Shown here in pieces: positions 1-8,345 of a stretch of 64,000 nt of DNA. Origin of the DNA: Paenibacillus antarcticus. GTDB taxonomy: Bacteria > Bacillota > Bacilli > Paenibacillales > Paenibacillaceae. Below the pieces are notes generated by a model that was given only the letters and a program-made list of their open reading frames with translations, was not told where the DNA came from and ran no database searches. The position numbers and the translations under genes are program-made. Each line of letters opens with the position of its first letter. Positions within the stretch are counted from its first letter, which is position 1. The stretch spans positions 1 through 64,000 of the forward strand of contig NZ_LVJI01000015.1 in NCBI RefSeq assembly GCF_001637225.1, read 5' to 3'.

Positions 1-18
1 TCAGGATTTTTTGATGTG

Positions 19-774
19 CTATTGAGCAATCTGTTCACGTATAAGCTGAAGGATTTTCTTTTCCAATCGAGATACTTGTACTTGAGAGATTCCAAGCCTA
101 CTAGCTACCTCAGACTGTGTCTGATCGCGATAATATCGTAGATAGACAATGAGTTTCTCACGTTCTGACAATCCTTCTATCGCTTCATTTAGTGCCAATT
201 TATCGAACCATTTATCCTGAGATTCATCCGCGATCTGATCCATCAATGTAATGGGATCTCCATCATTCTCGTAGACGGTCTCATGAATCGAAGTTGGAGG
301 TTTGTTTGCTTCCTGTGCAAATACAACTTCTTCTGGCGTGACTCCCAAATCATCCGCTACCTCTTTAATCGTCGGCAGTCGATTTAACACCTTCGAGAGC
401 TCATCCTTTTTCTTACGAACTTTATTGGCCATTTCTTTCAATGAACGGCTCACTTTAAGTGTTCCATCATCGCGTAAGAAACGCTGGATTTCTCCAATGA
501 TCATAGGAACGGCATAGGTAGAGAATTTCACATCATAACTCAGATCAAATTTGTCAACGGATTTCAAGAGACCGATACAGCCGATTTGAAACAAGTCCTC
601 TGGCTCATATCCTCGGTTCATGAACCGCTGTACAACCGACCAGACGAGACGAATATTACAGTGTACTAGTGTATCCCGGGCTCCGTAATCACCCGATTGA
701 CTAAGTGCAATAAGGCGTTTGACTTCTGAATCTTCCAAGTAGGTTTGCGAAGCTTTCTTCACATCAGCATCCAT
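19..774 (-). CDS. sigF: RNA polymerase sporulation sigma factor SigF
   Basis: First compartment-specific sigma factor of sporulation; it directs forespore transcription after asymmetric division. The 251-residue product is the usual length. Region 2 is visible around GYEPEDLFQIGCIGLL (residues about 56-71), and the region 4 helix-turn-helix around SEVASRLGISQVQVSRLEKK near the C-terminus. The ATG is preceded by AGGGG at suitable distance. It is the last gene of the spoIIAA-spoIIAB-sigF operon, 11 bp after spoIIAB, so the sigma factor and its inhibitors are made together. The family is certain; SigG is the only near alternative, and the operon context excludes it. Confidence 0.98.
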   Translation of the reverse strand: MDADVKKASQTYLEDSEVKRLIALSQSGDYGARDTLVHCNIRLVWSVVQRFMNRGYEPEDLFQIGCIGLLKSVDKFDLSYDVKFSTYAVPMIIGEIQRFLRDDGTLKVSRSLKEMANKVRKKKDELSKVLNRLPTIKEVADDLGVTPEEVVFAQEANKPPTSIHETVYENDGDPITLMDQIADESQDKWFDKLALNEAIEGLSEREKLIVYLRYYRDQTQSEVASRLGISQVQVSRLEKKILQLIREQIAQ

Positions 775-785
775 ACGTCCAACCC

Positions 786-1247
786 CTAATTATATAAAGC
801 TTTCTTGGATTCAATCCTCTTCTTCATCCTAATCGACGTGCCAACTCCGGGTTCGCTTACGACTTCACATTCGTCCATGAAGTTCTCCATAATCGTGAAT
901 CCCATTCCTGATCTTTCCAACTCAGGTTTAGATGTATATAACGGTTGTTTGGCAAGATCCAAGTCTTCTATCCCATGTCCACGATCTTCCACGGTCATGG
1001 TGACCGTGTCTCCTTCGATCTCTGCTGTAATGGTGACCGTTCCTGTGGAATCAGAATCATATCCATGAATAATGCAATTGGTAACCGCCTCCGATACGAC
1101 CGTCTTCAGATCACTAAGCTCATCCATTGTTGGATCCAACTGCGAGATAAAAGCAGCCACGGCGACTCGAGCAAAAGATTCATTCTCCGATTTAGCTGCA
1201 AACGTAAGCGTCATGAAATTGTGAGCTAAGGCCTGTTCTTCACTCAT
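786..1247 (-). CDS. spoIIAB: Anti-sigma-F factor SpoIIAB
   Basis: Serine kinase of the GHKL fold that binds sigma-F in the predivisional cell and mother cell, and phosphorylates SpoIIAA. An N-box ([12 protein letters not shown], about residue 50), a G1 box (DRGHGIEDL, about 88) and a G2 box ([11 protein letters not shown], about 113) give the complete ATP site. At 153 residues it is close to the normal length. Its ATG overlaps the 3' end of spoIIAA, which suggests translational coupling, and GGAGG lies just upstream. Confidence 0.98.
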   Translation of the reverse strand: MSEEQALAHNFMTLTFAAKSENESFARVAVAAFISQLDPTMDELSDLKTVVSEAVTNCIIHGYDSDSTGTVTITAEIEGDTVTMTVEDRGHGIEDLDLAKQPLYTSKPELERSGMGFTIMENFMDECEVVSEPGVGTSIRMKKRIESKKALYN

Positions 1248-1597
1248 GACACAACCTCCAGACTTGAGAGTGCATCGCTCTCACTTTCATAAATAGGCAT
1301 AATCTTGAACAATCCCGACATCTCCAGTAGACGGAAGACTGGTTTAGTTGCATCGCATACAGCCATTTTACCGCCCTTACTCTTAATAAGCTTATACCTT
1401 CCAAGAATCACGCCTATACCTGAACTATCCATGAACTGCAGATCTTTCAGACTTAGAACAATATGATCGGTCTGCCGACTATGAATAGCATCATCTAGCT
1501 TCATACGAACATGATCTGCAGTATGATGGTCAAGCTCCCCAATAAAACGGACGATGAGTACTTGACGGTGATGCTCCATTTCCATTTGAAGATTCAT
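1244..1597 (-). CDS. spoIIAA: Anti-sigma-F factor antagonist SpoIIAA
   Basis: STAS-domain anti-anti-sigma factor. When unphosphorylated it displaces sigma-F from SpoIIAB. The phosphorylatable serine lies in [13 protein letters not shown], about residue 57. The start chosen is the ATG giving [10 protein letters not shown], because AGGAGGAGAG stands the right distance before it; an earlier in-frame start would lie upstream of that site. It heads the operon, with a likely sigma-H promoter about 40-60 bp upstream. Confidence 0.97.
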   Translation of the reverse strand: MNLQMEMEHHRQVLIVRFIGELDHHTADHVRMKLDDAIHSRQTDHIVLSLKDLQFMDSSGIGVILGRYKLIKSKGGKMAVCDATKPVFRLLEMSGLFKIMPIYESESDALSSLEVVS

Positions 1598-1631
1598 ATT
1601 TTGCTCACTCTCCTCCTTGTCATACACAAAG

Positions 1632-1660
1632 AGTTCTAGAAATGAAAATCATATTCCTGC
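1632..1660 (-). promoter_or_regulatory. Likely sigma-H promoter of the spoIIA operon
   Basis: On the minus strand GCAGGAATA (1652-1660) fits the sigma-H -35 pattern RnAGGAwww. CTAGAACT (1632-1639), 12 bases further on, carries the GAA core of the -10 pattern. A 0A-box-like TGTCGTG (1663-1669) lies just upstream. This is the arrangement known for spoIIA in Bacillus; the match here is by eye. Confidence 0.55.
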
Positions 1661-1689
1661 ATCACGACAAAACTAGAAGAAATCTGCTA

Positions 1690-2880
1690 TCAATCAACAA
1701 AAAATAATTTAGCTGTCGTACGTTTGAACATCGTCCACCAACCAGCCTTATCCACTTTCGATGGGGACTTCAATTCAAACTTCTTAATGACTTGATCTCC
1801 TTGATATACGACTAGATTTCCTAGAACCTGCCCCTGCTCTATCGGAGCTTTTAGTTCTGGTTCTAACTGTAGTTCGTGCCTAACCTTTGAAGTATTACCG
1901 ATTTTCTTCATCAAAACACTATATTGTTGTCCAGCGACAAGTTCAATCTCTTTGCTCTTCCCCTTATTAATCTCAACTTTCCCCATTACGTCACCTTCTT
2001 TAAAGATGGTTTGTTTCGTATATTGGGAGAACATGAAATCAAACATCTTAGATACTTCATTATTACGAGTCTTCGTATTGGGTTCTCCCAAAACGACAGA
2101 TATTGCTCTTAAGTCACCACGCACTGCTGTAGCAGATAAACAAAACTTAGCCTCTGAAGTATACCCAGTCTTCAAACCATCTGCACCTGTATAGAATCTT
2201 ACCAATTTATTCGTATTCACTAACCAGAAAGGACTCTTCGAATCTTTTCGTAAATAGTCCTGATACGCACCCGTATATTTAGTAACTTCTTTATGCTTCA
2301 GTAATTCACGACTAATGACTGCAATGTCATGGGCTGAAGAATAATGATTCTCCGCAGGAAGTCCATTACAATTGCTGAAATGCGTATCTTTAAGACCTAA
2401 CTCAGCCACACGATTATTCATCATTTCTACAAAGGCTTCTTCTGATCCTGCAATGTGCTCTGCCATTGCTACAGAAGCGTCGTTACCAGATGCCATAGCT
2501 ATGCCCTTCAGCATTTCATCTACAGACATCTCCTCACCAGGCTCAAGGAATATCTGTGATCCTCCCATAGAAGCTGCATACTCACTTGTTCTTACTTTGT
2601 CATTAAGTTTAAGTTTGCCTGAATCAAGTGCCTCCATAGTCAATAACATCGTCATAATTTTAGTGATACTAGCAGGTGGAAGCTTATCATGACTATTCTT
2701 TTCATAAATAATCGTACCCGTTTCCGCATCCATCAGCACCGCAGACAAAGCGCTTGGAGCAAGCTCGGTTTGGGTATGACTAGCATCCTTCTTCTTTTCC
2801 TCAGCGGCGTACCCATTCCCTGGAAAACTAAGAGAAACAAGACATAACACCGTTACAAAGATCAGTAACATTTTTTTCAA
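1690..2880 (-). CDS. dacF: Sporulation D-alanyl-D-alanine carboxypeptidase DacF
   Basis: Serine DD-carboxypeptidase that trims peptidoglycan cross-linking, here most likely in the forespore. An N-terminal signal segment (residues 1-25) is followed by the S-x-x-K motif in PPASITKIMT, the SGN triad in MASGNDASVAM, and the KTG box in GLKTGYTSEA. A C-terminal PBP5-like beta domain follows. Length (396) is normal. The start is a TTG, 8 bases after GAGGGG. It lies just upstream of spoIIAA, as in Bacillus, so read-through into the sigma-F operon late in sporulation is plausible. Confidence 0.95.
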   Translation of the reverse strand: MKKMLLIFVTVLCLVSLSFPGNGYAAEEKKKDASHTQTELAPSALSAVLMDAETGTIIYEKNSHDKLPPASITKIMTMLLTMEALDSGKLKLNDKVRTSEYAASMGGSQIFLEPGEEMSVDEMLKGIAMASGNDASVAMAEHIAGSEEAFVEMMNNRVAELGLKDTHFSNCNGLPAENHYSSAHDIAVISRELLKHKEVTKYTGAYQDYLRKDSKSPFWLVNTNKLVRFYTGADGLKTGYTSEAKFCLSATAVRGDLRAISVVLGEPNTKTRNNEVSKMFDFMFSQYTKQTIFKEGDVMGKVEINKGKSKEIELVAGQQYSVLMKKIGNTSKVRHELQLEPELKAPIEQGQVLGNLVVYQGDQVIKKFELKSPSKVDKAGWWTMFKRTTAKLFFVD

Positions 2881-2907
2881 AATAAGTCCCCTCCTGACGT
2901 GAGATTG

Positions 2908-2939
2908 GTTATTACAAACAAATCTATCGTTGTAATAAC
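2908..2939. repeat. Perfect 10-bp inverted repeat upstream of dacF
   Basis: GTTATTACAA at 2908-2917 is repeated as its reverse complement TTGTAATAAC at 2930-2939, with a 12-base spacer. It lies 28-59 bp before the dacF start codon. It has no T-tract, so it looks more like an operator or a 5' leader hairpin than a terminator. Confidence 0.6.
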
Positions 2940-3022
2940 GTACCTTCCCTTCAGTGTCGTCAGATTAGGTATAAAATATTCCATTAACATCCTATTTGGA
3001 CATGAATATTTTTAACGATAAC

Positions 3023-3053
3023 AAAAAATCCACAGGAAACATTCCCTGTGGAT
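3023..3053 (-). terminator. Terminator after pdp
   Basis: On the minus strand a 9-bp stem, ATCCACAGG / CCTGTGGAT with an 8-base loop, is followed by a run of T. It lies 20 bp after the pdp stop codon and separates the nucleoside genes from dacF. Confidence 0.85.
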
Positions 3054-3074
3054 CTAGATCTTCAATAATATTTA

Positions 3075-4406
3075 TTAGAATCGTTGCACACCATCTCGCG
3101 TAACAATGGCATAAATAAGTGGCGGTACTGGAACAACCTCTTCTGAAATCTGATAAGCCTGCAATACGTTATTCTCTATTTCTTGGATCTTAGCATCATT
3201 ATCCATATTCGCATGAAGAACAGCTAATGTTTCACCTACTTCTATAACATCACCAATTTTCTTAAGTAACTTGATGCCTACGGCAAGATCAATAACGGAA
3301 TCTTTCGTCTCACGACCCGCTCCGAGTAGCATAGCAGCAATACCTATGGATTCCGCTTGAATCTTGGAGATATAACCCGCTTGCACAGATTTCACTTCAA
3401 TCACACGTTTGGCTGTTGGTAGTGTTTCTGGATGGTCAATCTGACCGATATCCCCATGCTGAGCTTGTACAAGTTCTCTCAGCTTCGCTAAGGCTGAACC
3501 ATCTTCTAAATGTCCCTTTAGAATAACACGAGCTTCCTCTTCATTCTTTGCTTTACCACCAAGTACTAACATATGAGATCCTAGAATTAGACATACTTCG
3601 TGGAGATCCTTTGGGCCTTCTCCATTCAGTATTTCAATAGCTTCTTTAACTTCGAGTGCGTTACCTATTCCAAATCCAAGCGGTTGATCCATATCACTGA
3701 TGACAGCAACTGTATGCCGCCCCAAATGACTTCCGATATCAACCATTGCCTGAGCGAGCGCAATAGAATCATCCAACGTCTTCATAAAAGCCCCACTACC
3801 CGTTTTTACATCAAGCACAATCGCATCAGCACCTGCGGCAATTTTCTTACTCATGATAGAACTTGCGATGAGAGGAATGGAATCAACCGTAGCTGTCACG
3901 TCACGTAATCCATATAACTTCTTATCCGCTGGGGTAATATTTCCACTTTGACCAATAACAGCAACTCCGACTTCATTTACTTGACTGAAGAATTGATCAC
4001 GCTCCAATTCAACTGAAAATCCTGTAATTGATTCAAGCTTATCGATGGTTCCACCCGTATGGCCAAGACCACGCCCTGACATTTTGGCTACAGGTACTCC
4101 CGCAGCCGCTACCAAAGGAGCTAATACGATCGTTGTCTTGTCACCTACGCCCCCAGTAGAGTGTTTATCAACCTTAATTCCCTTAATAGGGCTCAAATCT
4201 ATCTGATCACCAGATTGGGCCATTTCTAGCGTTAAATCGCCTGTCTCACGAGGTGTCATACCTTTATAATAAACAGCCATAGCCCATGCTGACATCTGAT
4301 AGTCAGGAATATCACCATTCACGTAACCTTTCACTAGATAGGCTATCTCTTCACTGCTTAATTCATGCCCGTCTCTTTTCTTCTGGATAATATCTACAGC
4401 TCTCAT
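3075..4406 (-). CDS. pdp: Pyrimidine-nucleoside phosphorylase
   Basis: Cleaves thymidine, uridine or deoxyuridine with phosphate to give the base and (deoxy)ribose-1-phosphate, in the cytoplasm. The family signature [12 protein letters not shown] is at about residue 80, and the glycine-rich [11 protein letters not shown] at about 110. The 443-residue length is typical. The second of two close ATG codons (MRAVDIIQ) is chosen because AGGGGG is only 2 bases from the first. It follows pupG by 19 bp, so both belong to a nucleoside salvage operon whose third member, deoB, is broken here. Confidence 0.95.
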   Translation of the reverse strand: MRAVDIIQKKRDGHELSSEEIAYLVKGYVNGDIPDYQMSAWAMAVYYKGMTPRETGDLTLEMAQSGDQIDLSPIKGIKVDKHSTGGVGDKTTIVLAPLVAAAGVPVAKMSGRGLGHTGGTIDKLESITGFSVELERDQFFSQVNEVGVAVIGQSGNITPADKKLYGLRDVTATVDSIPLIASSIMSKKIAAGADAIVLDVKTGSGAFMKTLDDSIALAQAMVDIGSHLGRHTVAVISDMDQPLGFGIGNALEVKEAIEILNGEGPKDLHEVCLILGSHMLVLGGKAKNEEEARVILKGHLEDGSALAKLRELVQAQHGDIGQIDHPETLPTAKRVIEVKSVQAGYISKIQAESIGIAAMLLGAGRETKDSVIDLAVGIKLLKKIGDVIEVGETLAVLHANMDNDAKIQEIENNVLQAYQISEEVVPVPPLIYAIVTRDGVQRF

Positions 4407-4425
4407 TTTCATATCCCCCTATGAA

Positions 4426-5250
4426 TTATATTTGTGGAATAATATCCAACACTAATCCTAGGAACTTCTCTCGAACTCGTTCCGTAGTCTCCATGACCTC
4501 ATCATGAGATAACGGTTGATTCAGAATGCCCGCTGCCATATTACTAATACAAGAAATACCGAGTACTTCCATTCCGCAATGGCGTGCAACAATAACCTCA
4601 GATACAGTAGACATCCCTACGGCATCAGCACCCAATGTACGTAACATGATAATTTCAGCAGGCGTCTCATAAGTTGGACCTAGTAGACCAGCATATACAC
4701 CTTTCTTCACTTTGAAACCTCTTGCCTTTGCTGTCTTCTTAGCTATTGTACGAAGCCGATGACTATACGCTTCCGACATATCTGGGAAACGTACGCCCAA
4801 CGCCGCATCATTTGGACCTATTAAGGGATTACTACCCGTCATATTCAAATGATCAGAGATGATCATTAAATCTCCTGGCTCGAAATCTGTATTCACGCCA
4901 CCAGCTGCATTCGTCACAAGCAGACTCTTTGCACCTAACTCTTTCATTACCCTTACAGGAAAAGCGGTTACCTCAGGTCCATACCCTTCATACATATGGA
5001 ATCGCCCCTTCATCATGACAACAGGGCGTCCCTGAATGGTCCCCAACAACAGTTCTCCTTCATGTCCATCTACAGTGGATACAGGAAAGTATGGAATCTC
5101 TTGATAAGGTATTGCTACGCCGTCTTCAATTAGGTCTGCCAACACACCAAGCCCAGACCCTAGAATAAGTCCTATCTCTGGTTGAACACTACTTTTACTC
5201 GCAATATATCGTGCAGCCTCTTGAATGCTTTCTTGATTTAAATGGCTCAT
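4426..5250 (-). CDS. pupG: Purine-nucleoside phosphorylase PupG/PunA type
   Basis: Trimeric-type purine nucleoside phosphorylase acting on guanosine and inosine and their deoxy forms. The phosphate loop LILGSGLGVLA is at about residue 28, and NAAGGVN at about 120. GPTYETPAEI and VGMSTVSE are the later family blocks. Length 274 is normal. GAGGAGTG stands before the ATG. It lies just downstream of the deoB relic and upstream of pdp. Confidence 0.95.
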   Translation of the reverse strand: MSHLNQESIQEAARYIASKSSVQPEIGLILGSGLGVLADLIEDGVAIPYQEIPYFPVSTVDGHEGELLLGTIQGRPVVMMKGRFHMYEGYGPEVTAFPVRVMKELGAKSLLVTNAAGGVNTDFEPGDLMIISDHLNMTGSNPLIGPNDAALGVRFPDMSEAYSHRLRTIAKKTAKARGFKVKKGVYAGLLGPTYETPAEIIMLRTLGADAVGMSTVSEVIVARHCGMEVLGISCISNMAAGILNQPLSHDEVMETTERVREKFLGLVLDIIPQI

Positions 5251-5268
5251 AAATCAACACTCCTCTAC

Positions 5269-5562
5269 TTATATTAATTCGTGTAAGAAGCATGTCCCAT
5301 ACTTAGGTAACTGTGCCCCGAAATTATCAGTAATCGTTGCTCCTACATTCGGAGAATGTAGCACGAACTCCTAGGCTTGATGTTGCACTCAGACACGGAC
5401 TTATACACAAGCAAAGGTACGTATTCACGTGTGTGATCCGTTCCACTATGAATGGGATCATTCCCATGATCTGCAGATATTATTAATAGATCATCCAATA
5501 CCCACACTATCAAATACGATGAAACACACTCTTTCAAAAGCGTCATTCTTAGGATTACCCAT
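5269..5562 (-). pseudogene. deoB: deoB (phosphopentomutase) relic with internal deletion
   Basis: Only the two ends of phosphopentomutase remain. From an ATG at 5562 one reads [15 protein letters not shown], the metal-binding N-terminus of DeoB. This joins directly, in another frame, to [19 protein letters not shown], the metal site near the C-terminus. A further frame change leads to [18 protein letters not shown] and a stop at 5269. Some 300 codons of the middle are missing. The position between xerD and pupG is where intact deoB (drm) lies in Bacillus, so this is decay in place. The 67-codon open frame inside should not be annotated as a gene. Confidence 0.93.
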
Positions 5563-5635
5563 TGATGTCAGTCCTTATTTTTAACACAAATCACAAATAG
5601 GATGGATCGTAGAGAACGCTACAGATTCAATCACT

Positions 5636-6544
5636 TTACAACGGTACTATCAGCGAAGACCGAGGATGGTGATCATCATATTGTTCCTTCAGATTCTTTT
5701 TCGTAAGAGAGCTGTACACTTGTGTGGTTGAGATATCTGAATGCCCCAACATCTCCTGAACAGATCTTAGATCAGCACCATTATCCAATAAGTGTGTTGC
5801 AAAAGAATGGCGTAACGTATACGGGGTAATATCCTTCTGTATACCTGTTTCCTTAGCATATTTCTTAAGGATTTTCCAGAATCCTTGGCGTGTCAATCGA
5901 CTGCCTAGCGTATTTAGGAAAAGCGCGGTTTCTCCCATATTCTTCTTCAGAAGCTTCTCGCGGCTTTCTTTCATATATATATTTAAATAATTTGCAGATA
6001 CCTTGTTCATCGGAAGAATTCTTTCTTTTCCAGAAGTCCCCATGCAATGTAGGTACCTTAACTCTGTATGAATATGTTGAGTATCTAGCGATACGATTTC
6101 AGAGACCTTCATTCCTGTCGCATACAAAAGCTCTAACATCGCCTTATCTCTCATCCCTTGCGTCCCTGAGGAATCTGGAGCTGATAACAAAAGCTCAACT
6201 TCTTCAACGCTAAGCACTTGAGGTACTGTCTTAACAATCTTAGGTGTTTCCATTTGAAGAGAGGGATCTTGTCCCACCAAAGATTCTCTTTGCAAGTATT
6301 GAAAAAAAGAACGAATGGACACCGTCTTTCGTGTGACGGTTGCCGCTGTACGGCCTTCTTGTTTGACAATTCCTAAGAAAAGAATGATGTGACTTCTATT
6401 AATCTGTTCGAGAGAGGTGATGCCTCGTTCCTCAATAAAGACCAGAAATTGAGCCAAATCACTTTCATAACTTTCCAACGTATTCTTTGATAATCCTTTT
6501 TCTTCATCCATATAGCGAATATAGGGTGCTAAATGGTGCTTCAT
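5636..6544 (-). CDS. xerD: Tyrosine recombinase XerD with altered catalytic residues
   Basis: Xer recombinase that resolves chromosome dimers at dif together with XerC. It has an N-terminal SAM-like core-binding domain (residues 1-90) and a C-terminal catalytic domain; the 302-residue length is normal. The LGHSDISTTQVY block (His plus nucleophilic Tyr) and the Lys in SGKERILP are present. At two positions conserved in the family it differs: ATGMKVSE has Lys where Arg is expected, and TPYTLRHSFATH has Tyr where the His of H-x-x-R is expected. Position between yqzK and deoB matches B. subtilis ripX. Product identity is sure; activity is open. Confidence 0.92.
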   Translation of the reverse strand: MKHHLAPYIRYMDEEKGLSKNTLESYESDLAQFLVFIEERGITSLEQINRSHIILFLGIVKQEGRTAATVTRKTVSIRSFFQYLQRESLVGQDPSLQMETPKIVKTVPQVLSVEEVELLLSAPDSSGTQGMRDKAMLELLYATGMKVSEIVSLDTQHIHTELRYLHCMGTSGKERILPMNKVSANYLNIYMKESREKLLKKNMGETALFLNTLGSRLTRQGFWKILKKYAKETGIQKDITPYTLRHSFATHLLDNGADLRSVQEMLGHSDISTTQVYSSLTKKNLKEQYDDHHPRSSLIVPL

Positions 6545-6664
6545 GGGTCATTGCACTCCTTTTTTAGGTACATGAAGCTGACAACTGTCTTTGCCTTCAT
6601 AAATGATTACTTTGTATTCGACAAAATTCCTCAAACTCCTGCTTCGTGCTATCCCTTACCACCT

Positions 6665-6901
6665 TTATTCACCATACCAGTAATAGAAGCGAAGCCGCTC
6701 TCCCATACTCGTATCCATGTTTCCTTGCCCATCTACAGCCTGAAATGCTTTGACAGCATACCCTTTGGGGATTCTATATTGGTCTACAGGTGTAATCCAC
6801 TCACCAAAGATACCTAAAAAATGATAGACCAAGTACGTCAATGCTATAAATACAATAACAGATCGAATAAAAGCAAGGCATCTACGTAAAGAAATAACCA
6901 T
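6665..6901 (-). CDS. yqzK: YqzK-like small membrane protein (DUF4227)
   Basis: A 78-residue protein with one N-terminal membrane segment (RSVIVFIALTYLVYHFLGI) and a short polar tail ending RFYYWYGE. Its place between xerD and fur, and its size, fit the YqzK/DUF4227 family, which is conserved in spore formers and has no assigned function that I know. Assignment rests on synteny plus overall form. Confidence 0.75.
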   Translation of the reverse strand: MVISLRRCLAFIRSVIVFIALTYLVYHFLGIFGEWITPVDQYRIPKGYAVKAFQAVDGQGNMDTSMGERLRFYYWYGE

Positions 6902-7000
6902 CGAACCCCTCCTCTTTACCTAGAACATATGAAAAAAGATCTATCATTATGACAGGTATTAGGTACGGATTGGAATTAACATGAAGTATAAGTATACAGC

Positions 7001-7040
7001 AAAAAGCTCCCCCCAAACAAATCTTGTGCTGGTGAGAGCT
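7001..7040 (-). terminator. Probable terminator after fur
   Basis: On the minus strand AGCTCTCACC and GGGGGGAGCT form an imperfect stem followed by TTTTT. It lies about 35 bp downstream of the fur stop codon. Confidence 0.55.
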
Positions 7041-7075
7041 TGGTCTAGCTATTCATATATTTAGGAATACATACA

Positions 7076-7537
7076 TTAAGAGTCTTTATTACCCAAGTTT
7101 TTATCGTTACAACGACTACAAATGCCATGGAAGTCAAGTCTATGATCTGATACAGTGAAATTATACTCCCTGTCCAGACGCTCCTCCAAAGGACCAAGCC
7201 AATCTTCACGAATCTCATCCATACGTCCACATTGGACACAAATCAGATGATGATGATGATGCTTAGCAGTATCAGTGCGCAAGTCATATCGAGCAACACC
7301 GTCACCAAAGTTGATTTTCTCCACAACATGAAGTTCACTCAACAGTTCAAGCGTACGATACACTGTAGCTAAACCAATCTCAGGGGCAATTCCCTTTACT
7401 AACATAAACACATCTTCCGCACTAAGGTGGTCTTCTTCGTTCTCTAAGAGAATTCTGACTGTAGCTTCCCGCTGGGGTGTCAGCTTATAGCCCTGGGATT
7501 GTAGCTGTTGTTTGATTTTATCTATCCGAGCCTGCAT
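7076..7537 (-). CDS. fur: Ferric uptake regulator family protein Fur
   Basis: Metal-dependent repressor with an N-terminal winged helix (residues about 10-85, YKLTPQREATVRILLENE) and a C-terminal dimerisation domain. It has the His-rich stretch KHHHHHLICVQCGRMDE and a second Cys pair, CSRC, for structural zinc. The start MQARIDKIKQ is chosen because GGGGGGAG stands 3-9 bases upstream; an upstream ATG would add 15 unlike residues. Synteny with xerD and spoIIM points to Fur rather than PerR or Zur. Confidence 0.9.
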   Translation of the reverse strand: MQARIDKIKQQLQSQGYKLTPQREATVRILLENEEDHLSAEDVFMLVKGIAPEIGLATVYRTLELLSELHVVEKINFGDGVARYDLRTDTAKHHHHHLICVQCGRMDEIREDWLGPLEERLDREYNFTVSDHRLDFHGICSRCNDKNLGNKDS

Positions 7538-7618
7538 ACTCTCCCCCCTAGGAAATACTGCCTTATTAATCACTTCTTTCATTATAGGATGAGTCTATAA
7601 ATAATGTCAAACTCATTT

Positions 7619-8269
7619 CTAATATAAAAATGAGAGTTTTGTTGGATTTACTAGCATCGGCGTTACCCATCTCATCATCGCTGGAGTGACCCATGTTTCA
7701 AAGGACGCGATCCCTAGCATTAGTGCCCCCATGACCATGCTCAGCACGACATAATTAATAAAGGGACGTGTAAGACTACCGTGACCATGCATCAATACCC
7801 TATTCTTAATTATATGTAGAGAAAAGGAAATTGCTGCCACACTACAAAGTACTAAAACCGGAATAACAAATAGGTTGTGAGGAGCAACAGATACTAGAGC
7901 AAATAGAAGCCCTTTCCAAGAAAATTGTCCCACTAAATAACCAACTGTAAAACCGATCAGTACGCCTTTTAGAAAATCAAGAATTAATATACCGGGCAGA
8001 CCAATGACAGATAACCCGCAAATCCAGATTAATCCTACCCACTTCAAATGCAATAAAGCAATGTTCCAGTACGTAACTTGTTCCGTTCCAGTACTTCCTT
8101 GGTCTAATATCACAAAATAATTACCTAAATATCTCGCCAGATCTTGTTGCTGTTCTAACGAAAGTGCATTAACCATCAAGGCTCCAAAAATGACCCCGAC
8201 GAGGAATAATACACCTACAAAAATAAATAGCATCGTCTGGTCTTTAAAGGAATGGCGTATGGATTGCAT
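7619..8269 (-). CDS. spoIIM: Stage II sporulation protein M
   Basis: Mother-cell membrane protein of the SpoIIDMP machine that thins septal peptidoglycan and drives engulfment. The 216 residues contain about five hydrophobic segments, starting at residues 13-33. The LPGILILDFLKGVLIGFTVG stretch is typical of the SpoIIM/DUF95 family. A likely sigma-E promoter lies 35-63 bp upstream, in keeping with mother-cell expression. Confidence 0.93.
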   Translation of the reverse strand: MQSIRHSFKDQTMLFIFVGVLFLVGVIFGALMVNALSLEQQQDLARYLGNYFVILDQGSTGTEQVTYWNIALLHLKWVGLIWICGLSVIGLPGILILDFLKGVLIGFTVGYLVGQFSWKGLLFALVSVAPHNLFVIPVLVLCSVAAISFSLHIIKNRVLMHGHGSLTRPFINYVVLSMVMGALMLGIASFETWVTPAMMRWVTPMLVNPTKLSFLY

Positions 8270-8303
8270 CTTACAAAAGTCTCCCTTCCTATCACATATG
8301 TAT

Positions 8304-8332
8304 AGGTTATGAGAGACTCTTATAAACTATGA
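8304..8332 (-). promoter_or_regulatory. Likely sigma-E promoter of spoIIM
   Basis: On the minus strand TCATAGT (8326-8332) and CATAACCT (8304-8311), 14 bases apart, resemble the sigma-E elements kmATATw and CATACAmT. The fit to the -10 is partial. The gene is a sigma-E target in Bacillus. Confidence 0.45.
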
Positions 8333-8345
8333 CTTTGTCTACCAA

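Noticed and set aside
302..517. Open frame antisense to sigF
   Set aside because: Lies wholly within sigF on the other strand, has no ribosome site and shows sigma-factor codon shadow composition.
5343..5546. 67-codon open frame in the deoB relic
   Set aside because: It starts in the N-terminal remnant's neighbouring frame and runs out of the homologous frame before the true end; it is part of the pseudogene, not a gene.
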